A DNA stretch of 37,512 nt from Bacteroidota bacterium (GCA_016718805.1 JADKCP010000008.1:1-37512); one strand, 5' to 3'; shown: positions 17,119 through 24,162, counted from the stretch's first letter. Numbers and translations: made by a program. Notes: generated by a model from the sequence alone, not told the origin.

Positions 17119-17599
17119 ACAAACAGAAGATATTTACGATGTAGCTGTAAAATTGTATGGCTCAGTTTCATATTGTATAAAGCTATGTGTTGACAATTCT
17201 ATTTCCCTAACTGATGACATTGCTCACCTAACTTTAGAATACGATGCCACAATAAAAAACAAGGTAAATGTGGAGTTTAGATTGAATTCAATTCCACCGG
17301 TAGTTGACAATTCATATTTTATTAAAGAAGGGCAGAGCATTTATGACTTAGCCTTAATGATGGGTTACGGAATAGAAGGAATTGTAAATTTTATGAATGT
17401 ATCAGGTTTAACAGACCTAGATAATAACGATATATCCGGCCAACAAATAGTAGTGCCAAAAATAAAAACAAGACTTTCGCAGTATGTACTTTTGAATAAT
17501 ATTAAATTCGCTACCGGATTTGTAGGTGAGAATTTTAGGTTGTTAGAGGATGGCGGATTCAGACTTTTGGAAAACGGTAAATTTAGACTTTTAGAATAA
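17102..17599 (+). CDS. LysM-like tail protein with RLLE repeats
   Basis: 165 residues. Two LysM/gpX-like modules are visible: residues 1-60 (VKQTEDIYDVAVKLYGSV) and about 72-118 (YFIKEGQSIYDLALMMGYGI, ISGQQIVVP). Such modules link the hub to the tape measure or bind peptidoglycan. The C-terminus is a triple motif FRLLEDGG, FRLLENGK, FRLLE, nearly the same as the end of the unrelated protein at 5009-5545. Both genes end in GAATAATGGCAA, overlapping the next start. Confidence 0.65.
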   Translation: MLYEVKQTEDIYDVAVKLYGSVSYCIKLCVDNSISLTDDIAHLTLEYDATIKNKVNVEFRLNSIPPVVDNSYFIKEGQSIYDLALMMGYGIEGIVNFMNVSGLTDLDNNDISGQQIVVPKIKTRLSQYVLLNNIKFATGFVGENFRLLEDGGFRLLENGKFRLLE

Positions 17600-18366
17600 T
17601 GGCAAATGAAAAAATAAGCGGAATGTCCGCAGCAGCAACCTTAACAGGTTCTGAATTAGTGGAGGTTGTTCAAAGTGGGGATAATGTAAGAACCACCACT
17701 CAGGCAATAGCAGACCTAGCAACAGGAAGTGGAGTTACCGGTACAGGAACAACCAACAAAGTAGCCAAATGGACGAGTTCATCAGCTTTGGGCAATAGTT
17801 CAATTGACGATTTAGCAGCAGGACTTTTAGTACTCAAATCGGCAGCAGGTGGACAATACATTAATTTAGTAGTTGATAACACCGATGATGATATTGAAGT
17901 GCAACTAAATTTAATATCCAATAATACTGCTAATGCTTACCAAGCTAATTTATTCATATCCGACCCAAACACAGCTTCAACAATAGGACTAATCCAAGAA
18001 CTAGACTACATCAATTTAGGATTCAATGCAGGTGGGACTGATACAGTTAGCTTAAGGATGGAATTTGGAACACTCTACCACAAAATAAATAATGTTGACT
18101 ATTTGGAAATGTACACCGATACGGTTTACATCGGGGACAGGTCGCAAGGGGCTTATCTTAATATTGACAGCGCAGGGAAACTAATTAGCATTGGAGATGC
18201 GTTAGGGGTAAACAACGGAAACTATATTTCGGTTGACGATGCTGGTGACCTAATTACATTTAACTCTACAGATTTAAGAGTAAACGGGACTAATGCATTT
18301 AGTGGAACTGTTGCAGTACCAACATCAATAACAGTAGTAAACGGAATAGTAACAGCTTGCTCATAA
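17599..18366 (+). CDS. Tail fibre-like protein
   Basis: 255 residues. The N-terminus (MANEKISGMSAAATLTGSEL) followed by VQSGDNVRTTTQAIADLATG is a common fibre attachment motif. The middle and C-terminal parts are glycine-rich beta structure without a recognisable chaperone or lectin domain. Being last in the tail cluster supports a fibre or receptor-binding role. Confidence 0.6.
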   Translation: MANEKISGMSAAATLTGSELVEVVQSGDNVRTTTQAIADLATGSGVTGTGTTNKVAKWTSSSALGNSSIDDLAAGLLVLKSAAGGQYINLVVDNTDDDIEVQLNLISNNTANAYQANLFISDPNTASTIGLIQELDYINLGFNAGGTDTVSLRMEFGTLYHKINNVDYLEMYTDTVYIGDRSQGAYLNIDSAGKLISIGDALGVNNGNYISVDDAGDLITFNSTDLRVNGTNAFSGTVAVPTSITVVNGIVTACS

Positions 18367-18536
18367 TGACACCACAGGAAGCACAAATACATTTAACTAG
18401 ATTGCTAAAAGCAGTTGAAAAAGCAGTTGATACATACGATGAATTAGTAGAACTAAGAAAATCGTTTAATTGCATAAAAACAGAACTTTTAAAAGATGAA
18501 AAAACTACTGATACTACTAGCAATACTAACAATTAG
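18366..18536 (+). CDS. Small coiled-coil protein
   Basis: 56 residues (MTPQEAQIHLTRLLKAVEKA, then helical and charged). Start overlaps the fibre stop (TAATG). The 3' end is nested over the start of the lipoprotein frame at 18496. No family recognised; GemA- or chaperone-like roles cannot be decided. Confidence 0.5.
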   Translation: MTPQEAQIHLTRLLKAVEKAVDTYDELVELRKSFNCIKTELLKDEKTTDTTSNTNN

Positions 18537-18615
18537 TTGTTCTCAAAAAGGCTTAAAACAAAGAGAAACACACGCACCAAAATTCAACAAGTCACACTAT
18601 AAAAAACCGTTTTAA
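18496..18615 (+). CDS. Tiny lipoprotein, possible outer-membrane spanin
   Basis: 39 residues: MKKLLILLAILTISCSQKG, a clear lipoprotein signal with lipobox-like LTISC (Cys15), followed by a short basic tail. The start lies inside the preceding gene in another frame, and the stop overlaps the next ATG (TAATG). Size and out-of-frame nesting resemble Rz1-type spanins. Confidence 0.55.
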   Translation: MKKLLILLAILTISCSQKGLKQRETHAPKFNKSHYKKPF

Positions 18616-18833
18616 TGAACGAAAAAGTTTTAAAATATTGGTTGTCGGCTTCACCTGAATTAATACTTTGGGGTGTTCTTTTGTTTACATTTAAGTACGA
18701 TTATTGGCGTGAGGATTTTGCATTTATACCAATGCAATCAACTTGGGTAATGGCTATACTATTTACAATTAGACTAAGAAAAATAATAATAAACACAATT
18801 ACTAAATGGACAAAAGATGGCACTAGCAAGTAA
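18615..18833 (+). CDS. Small membrane protein
   Basis: 72 residues with two hydrophobic segments (ASPELILWGVLLFTF and STWVMAILFTI) and a basic C-terminus. Size and placement after the fibre gene among other tiny membrane genes suggest a holin-like or virion-exit role; not proven. Confidence 0.5.
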   Translation: MNEKVLKYWLSASPELILWGVLLFTFKYDYWREDFAFIPMQSTWVMAILFTIRLRKIIINTITKWTKDGTSK

Positions 18834-18909
18834 TGTAGTGATTTACGAATTAATAATTATAACAATAGTTTTATGGGGCATTTCTTTGGTAAGGTCTTTA
18901 CGATATTAG
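18817..18909 (+). CDS. 30-residue membrane peptide
   Basis: One transmembrane segment (VVIYELIIITIVLWGISLV) with a basic end. It overlaps both neighbours in other frames, as do the other small genes here. Support is the frame, the clear membrane segment and the compact context. Confidence 0.35.
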   Translation: MALASNVVIYELIIITIVLWGISLVRSLRY

Positions 18910-19157
18910 ACATTACATGGCTAACCTATATAGGAGTGTTCCTGTATAACTTTTTTGCAACAGCAGGTGATTTTGCTATCCGGCATGAATCAGCAATAAG
19001 GCTAACACAAAGCACATTGTTATTTGTAGTCGGTATTACATACGGGTACTATCGAACAAGGTATTATAAAAGGTTGTGGGATAATAACGAACTGCATAAA
19101 GACAATACCGCAGAAGGAGTTAAAAACAGAAAAAAATGGTGGGAGTTTTTCAAGTAA
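18873..19157 (+). CDS. Membrane protein, two segments
   Basis: 94 residues with hydrophobic stretches (ITWLTYIGVFLYNFFATAG and LTQSTLLFVVGITYGYY) and a charged C-terminus ending KKWWEFFK. Possible holin-like protein; no family recognised. Overlaps the next gene by 22 bases. Confidence 0.5.
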   Translation: MGHFFGKVFTILDITWLTYIGVFLYNFFATAGDFAIRHESAIRLTQSTLLFVVGITYGYYRTRYYKRLWDNNELHKDNTAEGVKNRKKWWEFFK

Positions 19158-19372
19158 AACACTTTTTAATAGCTTTAAGCGTAGTGCTTTTTATAGCTGA
19201 TACCTTTTTGTTTTTCAAAACAAGGCACTATAAAAAACAGGAAATTGCAGTTAAGCAACAGGTTATAACTGATGAACATACCGAATTGATTAAGTTAAGA
19301 GTAAGACACTACTATTTGCAAAAAAACTATCGAGTATTAGTAAAAGAGTATTCACGCTGCAAGAACAAATGA
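19136..19372 (+). CDS. Membrane-anchored coiled-coil protein, possible i-spanin
   Basis: 78 residues: one N-terminal transmembrane segment (HFLIALSVVLFIADTFLFF) followed by a charged helix with heptad-like spacing and a Cys near the end. This is the layout of Rz-type inner-membrane spanins; the small lipoprotein at 18496 could be its partner. Role inferred. Confidence 0.5.
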   Translation: MVGVFQVKHFLIALSVVLFIADTFLFFKTRHYKKQEIAVKQQVITDEHTELIKLRVRHYYLQKNYRVLVKEYSRCKNK

Positions 19373-19452
19373 ACGAGGCGCAACTAGCTTTTATTTCCGT
19401 AGCTATTCTAGGTATTGGGGCTATGTATTGGTATTATAGAGATATTAGGTAA
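19369..19452 (+). CDS. 27-residue membrane peptide
   Basis: ATGA overlap with the preceding gene, then MNEAQLAFISVAILGIGAMY and a short aromatic/basic end: a single membrane segment. It is the last plus-strand frame before the minus-strand array and overlaps the 3' end of the opposite gene. Confidence 0.35.
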   Translation: MNEAQLAFISVAILGIGAMYWYYRDIR

Positions 19453-19683
19453 ATTGCCATCACGACTGCAATTTAGTAACCGCTTCCAAACAACTCTATA
19501 TGCTTCATATTCATACTTTACACCATCTCCACGTTGTATGTAAAATTTACCATCATGGTATCTACCTAACAATATTGTTGTGTAATCTTTTACCTTAAAC
19601 AAATAAATGTCGTGAAGCAAACTGTCGCTAACAGCACCTAAATCGCCATTGGCGGTTTCTTTTTTTAAATTATCTTTTCCCAT
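19408..19683 (-). CDS. Cassette-like gene of unknown function
   Basis: 91 residues. The first 18 (MGKDNLKKETANGDLGAV) are encoded inside the 113-bp repeated site and are identical to the start of the frame at 20672. The rest is unique (YHDGKFYIQRGDGVKYEYEA). There is no later ATG, so the start supplied by the site appears to be needed unless a TTG or GTG is used. Last member of the minus-strand array; its 3' end overlaps a plus-strand membrane peptide. Confidence 0.5.
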   Translation of the reverse strand: MGKDNLKKETANGDLGAVSDSLLHDIYLFKVKDYTTILLGRYHDGKFYIQRGDGVKYEYEAYRVVWKRLLNCSRDGNLPNISIIPIHSPNT

Positions 19684-19740
19684 TTAATTTATTTTTGTTG
19701 TATAACCGCATAAAACATTCGGGTATAAGCTAGTTATGTG
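19628..19740 (-). repeat. attC-like site / 113-bp direct repeat, copy 1
   Basis: Runs from CTAACAGCACC to TAGTTATGTG on the plus strand; copy 2 is at 20617-20729 with one mismatch. The two copies differ immediately outside the CTAAC and GTTATG cores at both ends. Read on the minus strand, the left core CATAAC contains the stop of the Ntn-hydrolase gene and the right core GCTGTTAG opens the next gene. Confidence 0.65.
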
Positions 19741-20279
19741 CCAATTAAAACAAACGGACTGGCAACCCCCGTAGATAAAAATTCAGCAGCTTGTAAAGCT
19801 TTAGTTAATTTTTGCTCTGTTGTTAACTTTTCATTTTCTAAAGTAAATAACACACCTAAAGCAAAATCTTGCCCACATCCACAGGAATCAAAACCGTTAA
19901 TCGTTTCCCCCACTTGGAAATCATTTTCAACTTTAAATAGTCGGTTTTTATGTGCAACTAAAAATGTCCCTCCCTTTTCATCACCATCAGTATATTTTTG
20001 AAGGTAGCCCCCATTTTTAAAACATTCACGAACCCCGTCAATAAAGTTGGTACACATGTATTCGTAGATGTCTTTGTCTCCAATTTCAGGCGGTTTAAAT
20101 GAGAATCTTAAAAGTTGAATCATTCTAAATGATGAGGTGCAACCAATTATAAATTCACCGTTTTTAAAAACCTTAGAATCCTTTCTAATGTAAATATTTG
20201 AATCTCCAACGCTGGCAGAATCTCCGCCGATTATTACTTTATCGGTTTTTTTGTCTAACATTCCAACAATACAGGTCAT
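19734..20279 (-). CDS. Ntn-hydrolase, proteasome/HslV-like peptidase family
   Basis: 181 residues starting MTCIVGMLDKKTDKVIIGGD. After Met removal Thr2 would be the N-terminal nucleophile; Asp20 (GGDS) and a Lys or Arg near 33-38 are in the places known for HslV/proteasome beta folds. Further conserved-looking parts are KDSKVFKNGEFIIGCTSSFR and GCGQDFALGVLFTLE. Related proteins occur in phages and actinobacteria without known substrates. The frame is open upstream to the GTTATG core ATG (20303), but the conserved start is MTCIVG. The TAA stop lies in the left core of the next site. Confidence 0.7.
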   Translation of the reverse strand: MTCIVGMLDKKTDKVIIGGDSASVGDSNIYIRKDSKVFKNGEFIIGCTSSFRMIQLLRFSFKPPEIGDKDIYEYMCTNFIDGVRECFKNGGYLQKYTDGDEKGGTFLVAHKNRLFKVENDFQVGETINGFDSCGCGQDFALGVLFTLENEKLTTEQKLTKALQAAEFLSTGVASPFVLIGT

Positions 20280-20299
20280 AAGTTTTGAATAAAATCGGC

Positions 20300-20434
20300 A
20301 CATAACCTGTGGTATAGTTAATTGCCGTGTTTGTAATAATTTGAAGCGTTACCACCCGCTTGTAATTTTCTGTGTAATTTGACAGGAAAGTAGCCCGCAA
20401 TCGGCAACTAACCATACCACCAACGTTAGGCGTA
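20300..20434 (-). repeat. attC-like site with consensus core GTTAGGC
   Basis: Plus-strand order: CATAAC (20301-20306), arm GTGGTATAGTTAATTGCCG (20309-20327), loop of about 74 bases, arm CGGCAACTAACCATACCAC (20402-20420), GTTAGGC (20425-20431). The 19-bp stem has two G-T pairs. GTTAGGC fits the integron core consensus GTTRRRY exactly. Confidence 0.65.
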
Positions 20435-20435
20435 A

Positions 20436-20594
20436 TTATAAAAGACCCCTGCGCCCAGCATTATCAATTTCCGTTTTCCAGAATTTTGTTTTCGCTTTCT
20501 GTTCACCTTTTTTATTCCAAGTTGTTAATTCAAATCTTTCGGCAAATAGCACATCAAACATTGCGAATAAGCGAAACCCAAATTTTAGTTTCAT
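20436..20594 (-). CDS. Small cassette-like gene
   Basis: 52 residues from MKLKFGFRLFAMFDVLFAER. The frame is open back to 20672 through the 113-bp site, where it would begin with the same 18 residues as the gene at 19683. Basic, no family recognised. It lies between two complete sites, as a single-gene cassette would. The start is uncertain. Confidence 0.4.
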   Translation of the reverse strand: MKLKFGFRLFAMFDVLFAERFELTTWNKKGEQKAKTKFWKTEIDNAGRRGLL

Positions 20595-20616
20595 CGCTTT
20601 GAAAGAATAACTACGC

Positions 20617-20729
20617 CTAACAGCACCTAAATCGCCATTGGCGGTTTCTTTTTTTAAATTATCTTTTCCCATTTAATTTATTTTTGTTGTATAACCGCAT
20701 AAAACATTCAGGTATAAGCTAGTTATGTG
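20617..20729 (-). repeat. attC-like site / 113-bp direct repeat, copy 2
   Basis: Same as 19628-19740 with one G/A difference. On the minus strand it ends ...GGTGCTGTTAG followed by GCGTAG, while copy 1 continues CGACAG, so the sequences part at the GTTAG core. The inner part TATAACCGCATAAAAC to GTTAT is also found at 24163-24204. Confidence 0.65.
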
Positions 20730-20734
20730 TAATG

Positions 20735-21481
20735 CTAAAACAGCGTTCCATTCAAAGTTTCGTTAGCTAACCGACAATAGTTTGAATTTATTTCGCTACC
20801 AAAGTATTTAAGTCCAAATGACCTCGCCACCTTTAAAGTTGTTCCTGTTCCAGCATAAGGGTCATACACTACAAAATCTTCGGTTTTATCCTTAATACAC
20901 ATCATAATATTAGTTGGCAATTCTTCTGGGAATGGTGCAGGATGAAGCGGATTAGGTTTAGCCGAAAACTGCCATACTTCACCAACAAATAAAGGTGATT
21001 TTGCCCTTTCAAAGTTAGGTTGGCAAGGTGTTTTTGTAAGCCAAAAAATCAACTCTGTATTAGGCAAATATCTAATCGGTGCAACCGCAGGGCTATTTTT
21101 TCTATCCCAAATTATTTGCTGTCTAAAAGTAAAGTTGCTTTTTAATATCCACTCAATCGGGTGTGATGCTTTGTGTTGTGCCACCCTAACTTTGTGGTTA
21201 TAAAAAACACTTCCGTTTGGCTTTAATATTCTATGCATTTCATTAAGCACCTTTATTTGTTGTTCCTGATATTCGGCTTCAATCATAAAGTCGTTATCCG
21301 CTTCACCGCCATACTCAATGTTTCTGCCTTTGCTCCAACTATCTTTTTCGTGTCTTTTACGGATAAAACCTTCGTAACCAGCTTTATTATAAGGTGGCGA
21401 AGTAATTATCAAATCAACTGAATTGTCGGTTAGCTTTCCCATCGTTGTAAGGCAATCTTCCAAAAGCACTACGCCTAACAC
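20735..21481 (-). CDS. DNA methyltransferase, amino-type (TSPPYN)
   Basis: About 248 residues from a GTG start (GTG TTA GGC, inside the core of the upstream site); GTG 21469 is an alternative. Motif IV DLIITSPPYNKAGYEGF comes before motif I VYDPYAGTGTTLKVA, the beta-class order of N6-adenine or N4-cytosine methyltransferases. The frame is open to 21631, but that extension translates the palindromic site and is unlikely to be part of the fold. Probably protects phage DNA from restriction. Its specificity cannot be read from sequence. Lies between two attC-like sites, like a cassette. Confidence 0.85.
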   Translation of the reverse strand: MLGVVLLEDCLTTMGKLTDNSVDLIITSPPYNKAGYEGFIRKRHEKDSWSKGRNIEYGGEADNDFMIEAEYQEQQIKVLNEMHRILKPNGSVFYNHKVRVAQHKASHPIEWILKSNFTFRQQIIWDRKNSPAVAPIRYLPNTELIFWLTKTPCQPNFERAKSPLFVGEVWQFSAKPNPLHPAPFPEELPTNIMMCIKDKTEDFVVYDPYAGTGTTLKVARSFGLKYFGSEINSNYCRLANETLNGTLF

Positions 21482-21605
21482 TGCATACCCGACAATGGGG
21501 GCTGACGTGCTACATTCGGCATTTGTGCTATTATCAAAATTCAGTTCTAATTTCATCTTTTGTGCTTTTAATTCCCCCCACTGCGGGTATGCTTTTACGT
21601 TATAA
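21473..21605 (-). repeat. attC-like site upstream of the methyltransferase
   Basis: Plus-strand order: GCCTAAC (21473-21479, exact RYYYAAC), arm GCATACCCG then TGGGGG, a loop of about 70 bases, arm CCCCCC then CGGGTATGC (21584-21592), GTTATAA (21599-21605). The minus-strand reading gives TAACGTAAAAGCATACC at the left and GTTAGGC at the right. Confidence 0.6.
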
Positions 21606-21633
21606 GCAATAAAATAAAATTGCCTCCGCACCG

Positions 21634-21843
21634 CTATTCTATTCCTTGTAACTCTTTATAAGCAGAAAGCATTTCAATAACATCATTATCCTTTATTGAT
21701 TTTTCTGCTCTATCAATAGATTGCTGAATCATTATTGAGCCAAATTTACCTTGTGGTATTTCGTCATACATTTTTTTTATTTCTCTTGCTCTATTCATTT
21801 CGGTGAATAGTCCGTCCATTAAATTTTGTGGTTCTTTTTCCAT
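21634..21843 (-). CDS. Conserved small phage protein (EPQNLMDGL family)
   Basis: 69 residues: EKEPQNLMDGLFTEMNRARE, then a helical middle and SIKDNDVIEMLSAYKELQG. This compact helical protein recurs in phages of many hosts without known function. The frame is also open to 21867, where the ATG is that of the GTTATG core (MSCKIKLA-). A complete site separates it from the next gene. Confidence 0.65.
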   Translation of the reverse strand: MEKEPQNLMDGLFTEMNRAREIKKMYDEIPQGKFGSIMIQQSIDRAEKSIKDNDVIEMLSAYKELQGIE

Positions 21844-21864
21844 CGCTAATTTTATTTTACAGCT

Positions 21865-21953
21865 CATAACAAAGGCTAAAAAGCAATTGCCACTAAGCGT
21901 GTTATTAAGCAGTATTTGTTATAGGCAACTGCTTTTAGCCTCAACAGTTAGCG
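21865..21953 (-). repeat. attC-like site with extrahelical base
   Basis: CATAAC (21865-21870), arm AGGCTAAAAAGCAATTGCC (21873-21891), arm GGCAACTGCTTTTAGCCT (21924-21941), GTTAGCG (21947-21953). Arms pair over 18 positions with one unpaired A on one side, as expected for recombination sites that fold as single strands. Confidence 0.6.
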
Positions 21954-21959
21954 GCAACC

Positions 21960-22166
21960 CTATCCGACAACCTCGACAATGTATTTCTTTTGAATTAACA
22001 CCTTTCTTTTATTAGTATGTGTTTTAAAATTTGGAAAATCAGAAGTGTGGTTCATTACTTCTGTTAGCTCTAAAAGATTATTCTTTTCATCAATTAAAGC
22101 GTTTGCAATTACCTCATAAGTTTCTTCAACTTGTAAGCATCTTTGTGTTGTGTAAATTGATACCAT
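21960..22166 (-). CDS. Small phage protein
   Basis: 68 residues (MVSIYTTQRCLQVEETYEVI; basic C-terminus ending KKYIVEVVG). No family recognised; resembles the small mRNA-like regulators common in early regions of Bacteroidota phages only in size. Its stop lies nine bases before the CTAAC core of the next site. Confidence 0.5.
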   Translation of the reverse strand: MVSIYTTQRCLQVEETYEVIANALIDEKNNLLELTEVMNHTSDFPNFKTHTNKRKVLIQKKYIVEVVG

Positions 22167-22195
22167 TTTATTTATTTTAAATTGTTAATATTCAT

Positions 22196-22232
22196 TCCGA
22201 AATAAGGGCAGCCAATAACAGCACATACACGC
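22196..22232 (-). repeat. Partial attC-like site (right arm only)
   Basis: On the minus strand the resolvase stop is followed by GCGTGTATGTGCTGTTATTGG, matching the right arm of the site ending at 30842 (GCGTATAGGTGCTGTTATATG). No left TAAC core precedes it, so it may be a deletion remnant. Confidence 0.35.
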
Positions 22233-22669
22233 TATTTTTTAAACACCAACATAGCAGCGTCCCTACTATGTTTTGATGTGCGCTTATCCCATCCTGTAAG
22301 TTTCTTAAAAAAGGCTTCATCTAGCTTGGTAGTGTTATCTTTTGGCGCAACCATTTCAAAGTTGTAACTATTGTCCGTTAAGAAATCTTCCCAAATTTTA
22401 GCATCACGTTTTATGCTTCCTGCTCCTTGTGCTTTTTCTTTTCCTGAATTTCCAAACCATTTGCGTTTTCTAGCATCTTCTACTCGGATAAATGTGTTGT
22501 TTTTGTTTAGCACAATTCCATCTAGGGCTAAATGCCACTCTATATATCCAATAGCTTGGTGAATCATCATAGTATCAACTAAAACAAACTTTTTTTCTTT
22601 GGCATCCCAAACAGCAAGTCCGGTATTAACGCCTGTGTCTATGCCTATGTAGTAGCGGTAGTTATTCAT
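22232..22669 (-). CDS. RuvC-like Holliday junction resolvase
   Basis: 145 residues with an RNase H fold. Seen: YYIGIDTGVNTGLAVWD (Asp11), RVEDARKRKW (Glu64/Asp65), and SKHSRDAAMLVF (His134, Asp137), the acidic residues that bind metal in RuvC/YqgF-like nucleases. Such enzymes resolve branched DNA before packaging. It is the first gene behind a minus-strand promoter (22719-22726) that is back to back with the endolysin promoter. Confidence 0.75.
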   Translation of the reverse strand: MNNYRYYIGIDTGVNTGLAVWDAKEKKFVLVDTMMIHQAIGYIEWHLALDGIVLNKNNTFIRVEDARKRKWFGNSGKEKAQGAGSIKRDAKIWEDFLTDNSYNFEMVAPKDNTTKLDEAFFKKLTGWDKRTSKHSRDAAMLVFKK

Positions 22670-22718
22670 GGGTTATTGGTTTAAAGTTTCTTTCAATTTC
22701 TTAGCGTTTAATATGCTG

Positions 22719-22726
22719 CAAATATA
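22719..22726 (-). promoter_or_regulatory. Promoter -7 box for the resolvase gene
   Basis: TATATTTG on the minus strand with a T-rich stretch 17-18 bases upstream in the -33 position; about 49 bases before the start at 22669. Confidence 0.5.
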
Positions 22727-22765
22727 CAATTAGTTTCCGAATAAAAAAATAAATTAAATTTTTTT

Positions 22766-22773
22766 TATATTTG
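22766..22773 (+). promoter_or_regulatory. Promoter -7 box for the endolysin gene
   Basis: TATATTTG, a perfect TAnnTTTG, ends five bases before ATG 22778. The -33 region is AT-rich without a TTTG. A transcript would start at about the ATG itself. Confidence 0.45.
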
Positions 22774-22777
22774 TTGT

Positions 22778-23263
22778 ATGATAAGTAAACACATAACACT
22801 AGCAGAAGCAATAAAATCACAAATTGCAGAAAGGTACGGAATTAGCAATATTCCAACAGCAGAAACAATAAAGGCTATGCAATTAGTAGCCAATAAATGT
22901 TTTGAGCCGATAAGAGACCACTTTGGAGTACCTATTTCGGTATCTTCTTTTTTCAGATGCGCTGAACTTAACAAGAAAGTAAAAGGCAGTAAAACCAGTC
23001 AACACGTAACAGGAGAGGCAATTGACATTGATGCTGATATTTTTGGAGGTGTAACCAATAAAGAAATATTTGAGTTTGCTAAAAACAACTTGAAATTTGA
23101 GCAGCTAATAAGCGAGTTCAATACAAACGGACAGCCATCATGGATTCACATTTCCTACAAGGCAACAGGTAATCGGAATCAAATTTTAATAGCAACAAAA
23201 AAAGACAATAAAACAGTATATTTGCCATACACAGCAGAATTGTATAAAGAAATTTACGGATAA
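22778..23263 (+). CDS. M15-family peptidoglycan peptidase (endolysin)
   Basis: 161 residues. The zinc site of M15_3 peptidases is visible: SSFFRCAELNKKVKGSKTSQ, then HVTGEAIDIDAD (His and Asp ligands) and SWIHISYK (third ligand). The enzyme cuts D-Ala peptide links at lysis. No signal peptide, so export would need a holin; a degraded holin-like frame follows. First gene of the plus-strand lysis block inside the minus-strand array. Confidence 0.85.
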   Translation: MISKHITLAEAIKSQIAERYGISNIPTAETIKAMQLVANKCFEPIRDHFGVPISVSSFFRCAELNKKVKGSKTSQHVTGEAIDIDADIFGGVTNKEIFEFAKNNLKFEQLISEFNTNGQPSWIHISYKATGNRNQILIATKKDNKTVYLPYTAELYKEIYG

Positions 23264-23516
23264 AATGAAAAAAAACTTGCTTGACATAAAAATGGGCTAA
23301 TAGGTTCGCAAGTGCGCCTCAAGGTTTAGCAGCAAAAACTAAAACGTGTAATAATGGGTGTGCATCGTTTGTCATATTAAATGGCTAAACGGTAAGGACT
23401 TTTCATTGTTTCCTGAAATACTAATGATTGACTTGGGTGGAATCTGTACGCTATACGGAATAAATGTTTGGGATAAGTTTAAGAATCCGGTTGACCAAAA
23501 CAACGAGCCTAAATGA
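23264..23516 (+). pseudogene. Degraded holin-like gene
   Basis: An ATG (MKKNLLDIKMG) stops after 11 codons. Further on, pieces in different frames read IKWLNGKDFSLFPEILMIDL and GGICTLYGINVWDKFKNPV, the end of a small phage membrane protein that typically closes with a DVWDKF-like motif. Several frameshifts or stops separate the parts. It sits between the endolysin and spanin-like genes, the holin position. No intact product is possible as written. Confidence 0.45.
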
Positions 23517-23830
23517 AAAAAGTTCTAATATCCCTACTAATAATTGCAGCCTGTTTCTTTGGCATTTTATTCCTGTACAAAAAAACGCAAAAAGAGCCTG
23601 TTATTAAACAGATTGATTCAACAGCTATATACAAACACCAATTTGATTCCATCGTTAACCAAATAAGCGATTTTAAGCGAATTGACAGCGTTAATAATTA
23701 CCTAATTGATTCTTTGATTAAAAAAAAATATCATGCACAAAAAATATTCATTGACAATAGCGATACTTTTCATTCTTTGCTCCGAATTCAGCTACTCGCA
23801 AGGCTTGATTCCACAGAATTTAAGTATTGA
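23513..23830 (+). CDS. Membrane-anchored coiled-coil protein, Rz-like
   Basis: 105 residues: an N-terminal membrane segment (VLISLLIIAACFFGILFLYK) followed by a charged helical periplasmic part. The next gene begins inside it in another frame. Layout, size and position after an endolysin fit an inner-membrane spanin. Confidence 0.6.
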   Translation: MKKVLISLLIIAACFFGILFLYKKTQKEPVIKQIDSTAIYKHQFDSIVNQISDFKRIDSVNNYLIDSLIKKKYHAQKIFIDNSDTFHSLLRIQLLARLDSTEFKY

Positions 23831-24146
23831 GGCTAAGACAAATTACTACTTGATAGAGAATTTAGAATGTAGGGAAGTTGTGCAAGCAATGGATACAACT
23901 ATTAAAAACCTGCGAATGCTAGTAAAGTCCGAAGATTTGGCTATTAAAAAATGCGTTTCCGAAAAGAAAGTTTATCAAAGGTTAAATTCAATGTATTTGG
24001 ATAGTATAAACACGTTAAATGCTAACTTTGACAGGTTAAATCTTAGTTACAACAAACAGGTGAAACGTAAAAAAGTTTGGCGCACTATTGGTTTGTTTGG
24101 GATGTTTAAAACTGCTGTAATACTCGCTTTTTTTGGTCTGATGTAG
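23733..24146 (+). CDS. Secreted protein overlapping the Rz-like gene
   Basis: 137 residues with an N-terminal signal (SLTIAILFILCSEFSYSQG), a helical middle with LRMLVKSEDLAIKKCVSEKK, and a C-terminal hydrophobic segment (GLFGMFKTAVILAFFGLM). Overlaps the preceding gene by 98 bases in another frame, like Rz/Rz1 pairs, but is longer and ends in a membrane segment. A lysis partner is inferred. It converges on the minus-strand array. Confidence 0.5.
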   Translation: MHKKYSLTIAILFILCSEFSYSQGLIPQNLSIEAKTNYYLIENLECREVVQAMDTTIKNLRMLVKSEDLAIKKCVSEKKVYQRLNSMYLDSINTLNANFDRLNLSYNKQVKRKKVWRTIGLFGMFKTAVILAFFGLM

Positions 24147-24162
24147 TTTTACGTTGCGAATG

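Noticed and set aside
5475..17599. Diversity-generating retroelement template/variable repeat from the RLLE tails
   Set aside because: No reverse transcriptase, and the differences are not adenine-biased.
20735..21631. Long N-terminus of the methyltransferase
   Set aside because: The extra 50 residues translate both arms of the attC-like palindrome and precede the usual family start.
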